A stretch of DNA of 64,000 nt from Paulownia fortunei (lineage: Eukaryota > Streptophyta > Magnoliopsida > Lamiales > Paulowniaceae). Below, piece after piece: positions 58,791-64,000 of this stretch. The stretch covers positions 11,388,278-11,452,277 of the forward strand of contig CM033114.1 of the NCBI GenBank assembly GCA_019321725.1, written 5' to 3'. Numbering within the stretch: the first letter of the stretch is position 1; each line of letters opens with the position of its first letter. The translations under genes were made by a program, and so were the position numbers. The notes beneath the pieces were generated by a model. That model was not told the origin of the DNA and made no database searches. It was given only the letters and a program-made list of their open reading frames with translations.

Positions 58791-61581
58791 TGTCACAACC
58801 TCCCAGCAATATGTATAAATATATATATATATATATAAACAACCTGTGCAACATAATTTGTGCACGCATGCATGTGTATAACTTTTTTTTTCTACTCAAT
58901 TCAACAAAACATTGATAAAAGTAAAGTACTTTCATACCATGTAACACTGTATATACATATGTAGTTATTAAATATTAACCAAGTCTATCAAAACCATCAC
59001 AAACCCAAACTCTCTATCACAAAGGAGTTTTGAAAGTGATATACAGGATAAAGTCACTAATATAATATAATAACTGTAAAATAAAAAACACAGCCCACAG
59101 AATAGGCCAACAGGTCGTCATCCAAGTACATTGAGCTTTGAAAACCTGTAGGAGCTCCACTACTAGCCAGTAAACCAAAGGTTTCAAGTCTTACCATGTT
59201 CACTTATAATGCATGAACTACATAAGCTAACACTCAATAAGGAAAAATTATGCATGACAAGAGTATGATATAAAATCTCATGCAACTCAACTCTAAGATA
59301 CGATGCTATAAATGTGTCAAATTGAGTACTCATAAATCAAAGAGTTTTTTTTTTAAAAAATTACTTCATTTATTGGGCCCTTGGCCCACCCACTATGCAC
59401 CGGATAGAACTCTGAACAATATCAATAATCACCTGGCTATAAACAAATTGACCCAGTCTAAGGGCCATCTCTTGGAATCACTAGAGGTCCACCCCCTGTC
59501 TTTCCCTGTGATCCTCTAGAAGTCTTTCCACTAGCGGAGTCAATAAGGGCACAGTCAAGTAGTCCACCCTCTCGTGACCACCAGAGACACACCCCCTATC
59601 AACCCCTGTGATCCTCTGAGAAGTAACACTCGCAGCGCCCCAAAATATCATATAAGCATGCCTCGCATGTCTCAGTACACTATTAGTGGCCAACCAAAAT
59701 ATTTTCTTTCTAAAAACCATGTCTCAAATCATATCGTGCATGCAAGAACCTCTACTATACTCATATGCCGTGCATGCACATGTAAATGCTCATGAATTGT
59801 ATGTTCAATATGAAATACAAGTCATCTTGCTCTCAACATGTTTCAAGAATCATAAGACTTTCAGTCAAGTTTAATATCATCAACACATTAGATATAAATG
59901 CTTCAAGACATACTATGTTCATGCATTATAGTTGCAAATGGATCTTTACTTACCTTTCACTTGGTTGGTGGCTTAGTCTAGATTTGTTTATTGTTCCTCT
60001 CTAATCTTAGATGTAAAATATCCTGTAATATTATTCAACATCAAGCGCCATTCCCAATTTGGCAAGTTGAAAGCATAAAATATCTTATTAAGACCTTAAA
60101 CACCAAGCTATCTAGGTAACATCCCAATCTAGTCCCTCAAATGCCTTCATTTCTCATCTTAGATACATGTAAACATTATATAATTGAAGTAATATAACTC
60201 TAATATCATGTACCTAATTGTTAACACTCAATAGCAACATGTCCAGGTTGAAATAGCTAAGTTATCAAATGGGACAGATTCACATTTTCATATTTACTTG
60301 CTGTCCAATTTAGTTGCATAATAATTTTGACATCCCTAAGCATATCCAATCACTCCTAAATTTTTTCCAAACTTAGATAACATGTATATCAATGTAACCA
60401 TATCATATAATTTCTAAAAATTATGGATGTAGCTTCCCAAGTTTGGATCTCTTCACGACATACTGAAACAGATTGTTTTCCTACCGTGATAGTTTTACAC
60501 ACTTCATGACATTATTGGTTTTGGCACCCTTAAGTATATTCAATCACTCCAAAATTTTCACCATACTTAGATAACATATATAATGAGACAAAAATGTCAA
60601 ATTACTACCAAAACTACTGGATTTATTGATGTAAAACCAGCACCATTCACATAGGACAGAATCTGAATTTCAAAGAAGATAGTTTTGAGCACCTCTTTAA
60701 TTATCACACTATATTGCAATTTATAACCTCTATAAACTTACATAAATCACCTAGACTCATATATAAACACATATATGGTGAAATACATAGGTTTTAATCA
60801 ATTTATTATATCTATATAAAGCATAAATATAAAAAATCAGCAAGTATACAGTTCTGTCCCTAGTGATTTTTATTGTGATTTTACAACTAAAAATCCTTAT
60901 TTTGTGAATTATAAGACCACAAATAGCATTCTAACATGATTATAATAAATAATAGAATCTTTAAAAATCATAAACCCTAAAACAATTCAATAACTTAAAT
61001 AAAAAACATGAGTTAAACTTACCTATGCATAGTTTAAAGTTCCAACTTGCTCCTTCTTACTTCCCTTTGCTTCCTTCACTTTTTTCTTTACTTGGAATTA
61101 ATTGAGAGCAATTTATAAAATTCCATATGAAGGTTTTGGAAGTGAAATAGCTCAAAAAATAGTTTTTGGTCGTGGCTTAAGGATAGAAATGAAGAAAGGT
61201 TGAGGTGGAAGCTTGAGGTTGCAAGATTGAGGTGTCAAGTTGTGGTTCAACTATGATATTTTTCACACCTTATATAGCACTAATCTAGTGTTTCTCATTA
61301 CTTATTTATCTATGTACAACCTAATTTACTCTCCATATGATCGGATAATACATATGCACTAATTTCTTAATCGTTCATGCGATCTCCAAATCGATCAACA
61401 TTCGATTCTTAAATGATTGTCTAGTTTTCATTTTCTAAAATCACATGCACATATGAACCTTATATTATGACACTTAAATCATATTATATCATGTCCGATA
61501 TCCCAAGTATGTTAATCTATGGATGTATACCTTTAAAATATCTCGATCAAATTGAATCGAATCATATAAAATTTGAGATCA
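58791..61581 (-). repeat. LTR of a third gypsy family inserted in Athila #2 gag (complete in copy B)
   Basis: About 2.8 kb, TGTCACAACC ... GAGATCA on the + strand, with no coding sequence. It lies between the start of Athila gag and the block QFELESLYEGW at 61581. Shared blocks with the reverse complement of 50937-52480 identify it as a related LTR, though it is 1.2 kb longer. The flanking five bases (AAAAG and ATTTG) do not match and gag residues are missing, so this is not a clean solo LTR; a deletion accompanied or followed the insertion. Confidence 0.6.
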
Positions 61582-62640
61582 ATTTGAGTTAGAGTCCTTA
61601 TATGAAGGTTGGAAGACGTTTAAGGACTTGTTGATGAGATGTACACACTATGGTTTCCCCACATGGCTTCAAGTGCAAACATTCTATAATGGCCTATCAC
61701 CTGCTAATCGAGCTATGATAGATGTAGTGGCTGGAGGCACAATCATGAGAAAAACTTTGGAGGAAACATATGAGTTATTGGAGAAAATAATATCTAATAG
61801 TTACTAATGGTAAACAAACAAAATTTAAAAAAAAAAGGTAGTAGGAGTGTATAATGTCGACACATACTCTATAATCTGATCTCAAATCAAAGCATTAGCT
61901 AAAAGATAGATAATATAGGTGCTTTGGTGATGAAGGTACAAACCATCGCGTGTGATTTGTGTGGAGGTGGACACTACAACACCAAATGCAAAGTGGGAAA
62001 CCCATTTTCATACTCATCTGAGCAAGCTAATTATGTTGAGAATTTCAATAGTCAAGTAAATAATCCTTACTCCCAAACATACAATCCCAAATGGAGAAAT
62101 CATCTAAATTTTTCATGGGGAGGTCAAGGTAACCAATGCATTTCTCAAGCCAATCAAAGCATGGTAAGATCTCCACCATCTAGTTATCCACCCTAAGAAA
62201 ATAAATTGAATTTTGAAGAACTTGTGGCTAAGTTTATTTTCAATGCTGAAATGAGATTTCAAAATAATGAAGCAACCTTATGGAATTTGAAAACTTAAAT
62301 AGGTCAAATTGTAGGTATGGTCTCAAGGCATGCTCAAGGAACATTACCAAGTGATACAGAGAAAAATCCCAAGGCACAAGTAAATGTAATCATGTTGAGA
62401 AGTAGAAAGGAGATAGATACCGAAGTGCAAGAAGTGGAACCTCAATAAGAGAAGGAAGACAAGCTAACATCAAAGCCTAACACTTTATCCAAACCAGTCA
62501 TCCTTAATGAGGTAATAAGTGTTCCTCCCTCTTTTCCTATAACATTGAAAAAATAAATATTAGCTGTTCAATTTTCTAAATTTTGTGAAGTTGTTAAGAA
62601 GTTACATATTAATATTCCATTTGTCGATGCTTTACTTAAA
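61581..62640 (+). pseudogene. Athila #2 gag, C-terminal half
   Basis: QFELESLYEGWKTFKDLLMR, YGFPTWLQVQTFYNGLSP, IDVVAGGTIMRKTLEETYEL, then a zinc knuckle CDLCGGGHYNTKC (C-x2-C-x3-H-x4-C, the Athila form) near 61951-61989, YNPKWRNHLNFSW and the hydrophilic tail to the gag-protease linker. Stops near 61806, 62194, 62297, 62446 and 62553 show decay. It belongs to the same superfamily as the first Athila element but is clearly diverged. Confidence 0.85.
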
Positions 62641-63090
62641 ATGCCTAGTTATGCTAAATTCTTGAAAGAAATTTTATCAAATGAAAAAAAATTGGAGGAG
62701 CATGAGATGGTGAATTTGACCGAGGAGTGCTCAACGATTGTGCAAAATAAGCTTTCTTCTAAGCTTAAGGACCCCAAAATTTTCTATATCTCTTGCACTA
62801 TTAGTTTAATTACTTTTCCTAATGCTTTATGTGATTTGGGTGCAAGCATTAATTCTATGCCTTTATCGGTTTATAAGAAGCTTAGATTAGGAAAGCCAAA
62901 GCCAACTATGATGTTACTTCAACTAGTCGACCAGTCTATCAAGTATCCATGAGGTATGGCAAGGTAGACAAGTTTAATTTTTTGATTGATTCGTGCTAGA
63001 TATAAAAGAAGCTATTAGTGTGCCTCTTATTCTAGGTAGACCTTCTTGGTGACCAGTAGAGCTTTGATTAATGTACAACTAGGAAATTTG
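62641..63090 (+). pseudogene. Athila #2 aspartic protease
   Basis: MPSYAKFLKEILSNEKKLEE leads into the protease with CDLGASINSMPLSVYKKL (active site D-L-G-A-S), LQLVDQSIKYP, then after a frame change LILGRPSW at about 63030-63055. The frame closes at 62950-62952. The order linker-protease equals that of the first Athila element. Confidence 0.8.
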
Positions 63091-63726
63091 ATACTAAGAG
63101 TAGGGAATTGACTTTTCATGTTTCAAAAGCCTTAAAATGTCTGATAGAAATGGACTTGTGTGGAAAATGACATATTGGCCAATGAACTTTTGCAAACCAA
63201 TTACAAGGAGAAACTTAATGCGTGCATTGTGAACTTAAAAGAAAATGAAAAAGGCAAAACTTATGTTGATGTGAATGAAGTTAAGGGATTGATTTTTAAG
63301 TGAAAAAGCTTAAGTGTAATCAATTAGATGCTTTTGATCTCTTTGTTGTTGAGCAAGTGCAGGAAAATAGATTGAGGAAAGAACTGGAAGCACTATTAAA
63401 ATTTCAAAATGAGGAGAGTTGGAGGATGAAAGCTTGGTAGCTGCACTTGAACACTTTGATGTCAAATTACCCTTTAGGAAGCATTTTCAAGTGAAACCAA
63501 AATTTATGGGCAAGCCAAGACCAAGGTGAAACCCTATCATGTGAGGTGAAACACGTGTGGAAAAAGTCAAGCACCTTAATATGGGGTGATCAATGTCGAT
63601 CCAAGCATTTCTTGGGAAAAGATGGACGTCTTCTTGGTGATATGTGTGGATCTCGTATAGACTCCAAGGGCATCATCTATTGGAAAGAGGAGTTCTCTAT
63701 TTCCCTCTCTTATGTGCTTTAATTTG
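63091..63726 (+). other. Remnant between protease and 3' region of Athila #2
   Basis: No RT, RNase H or integrase motif is readable between the protease and the hairpin at 63727, a distance of about 640 bp where an intact element would have more than 3 kb. This implies a large internal deletion and a non-autonomous element. Short frames (LEHFDVKLPFRKHFQVKPK) are not recognised. Confidence 0.55.
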
Positions 63727-63767
63727 TTAACATTGGGGACAATGTTAATTTTAAGTTTGGGGGTAGG
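63727..63767 (+). promoter_or_regulatory. Hairpin plus G-rich tract of Athila #2
   Basis: TTAACATT - GGGGAC - AATGTTAA is a perfect 8-bp stem with a 6-base loop (63727-63748), followed by TTTGGGGGTAGG. It is the counterpart of 5941-5978 in the first Athila element. Confidence 0.6.
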
Positions 63768-64000
63768 ATTTGTATTTTGATCTTTGTCATGAATAATGAA
63801 TTATCATTGAGCATATTACGTTGAAATCTTATGAATTGCATGCTACTTGGTGTTAAATTTTGCTTCCAATAAGTCATATTGGTCATTTTGAGGTGTTCCA
63901 GAACTTAATTGATTAGTGATAGATATGTACTCATGGTAGGCTTGAAAGGCTTAAAGGAGTCAAAGATGGCCTAAATCACTTCCAATAAGTCATATTAGTC
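63768..64000. other. 3' region of Athila #2, to the end of the window
   Basis: Non-coding. It contains a 22-bp direct repeat (CTTCCAATAAGTCATATT at 63863 and again at 63979, spacing 116 bp). No LTR is reached. Confidence 0.5.

Overview
The window is AT-rich nuclear DNA of a flowering plant, most likely a eudicot; I cannot name the species. The evidence is intron-containing exons of a plant aspartic proteinase with its plant-specific insert, a LONELY GUY (LOG)-type cytokinin enzyme sequence, and dense nested Ty1/copia and Ty3/gypsy retrotransposons with plant-type primer-binding sites. No tRNA or rRNA gene, CRISPR array or bacterial-style operon is visible.

Layout, left part (1-32515). An Athila-type RT scrap (1-283) abuts a decayed copia element (copia #1, + strand), which is split by a 12.2-kb Athila-type element on the - strand (2693-14864; LTRs of about 1.6 kb, TSD AAAAT, tRNA-Asp primer site). 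Copia #1 resumes at 14870 and ends in an LTR (16385-16673). Next come six exons of an aspartic proteinase (16765-18130) without the 3' exons, then about 6.7 kb of mostly unassigned AT-rich DNA, then the 5' end of a small plant gene (24850) cut off by copia #2 (24914-27779, + strand). Copia #2 is itself interrupted by a second Athila-like element (LTR from 27780, + strand), whose gag is interrupted by an LTR of a third gypsy family on the - strand (from 29814).

At 32516-32615 there are exactly 100 Ns. The right part (32616-61492) repeats 6998-32515 in the same order and orientation, then continues into new sequence (61493-64000). This is the pattern of two adjacent contigs whose ends overlap but were not merged, or of two haplotypes placed in tandem. 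Long blocks look identical and others differ by a few percent. The right copy holds about 3.3 kb that the left lacks: most of the small gene plus a decayed gypsy LTR and RT.

The most interesting content is inside the 12.2-kb Athila element. Between pol and the 3' LTR, where Athila elements carry an env-like ORF, it has two extra ORFs on the element's own strand: an intronless LOG-like ORF (6206-6742), and a 185-residue ORF (6978-7535) with a basic patch and cysteine cluster resembling the cysteine-rich nucleic-acid-binding proteins of plant betaflexiviruses. Downstream of them is a small hairpin followed by a G-rich tract, and the same arrangement occurs in the second Athila element near 63727-63767. 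The element looks like a retrotransposon with captured cargo. Its gag and pol are broken, so it is not autonomous now.
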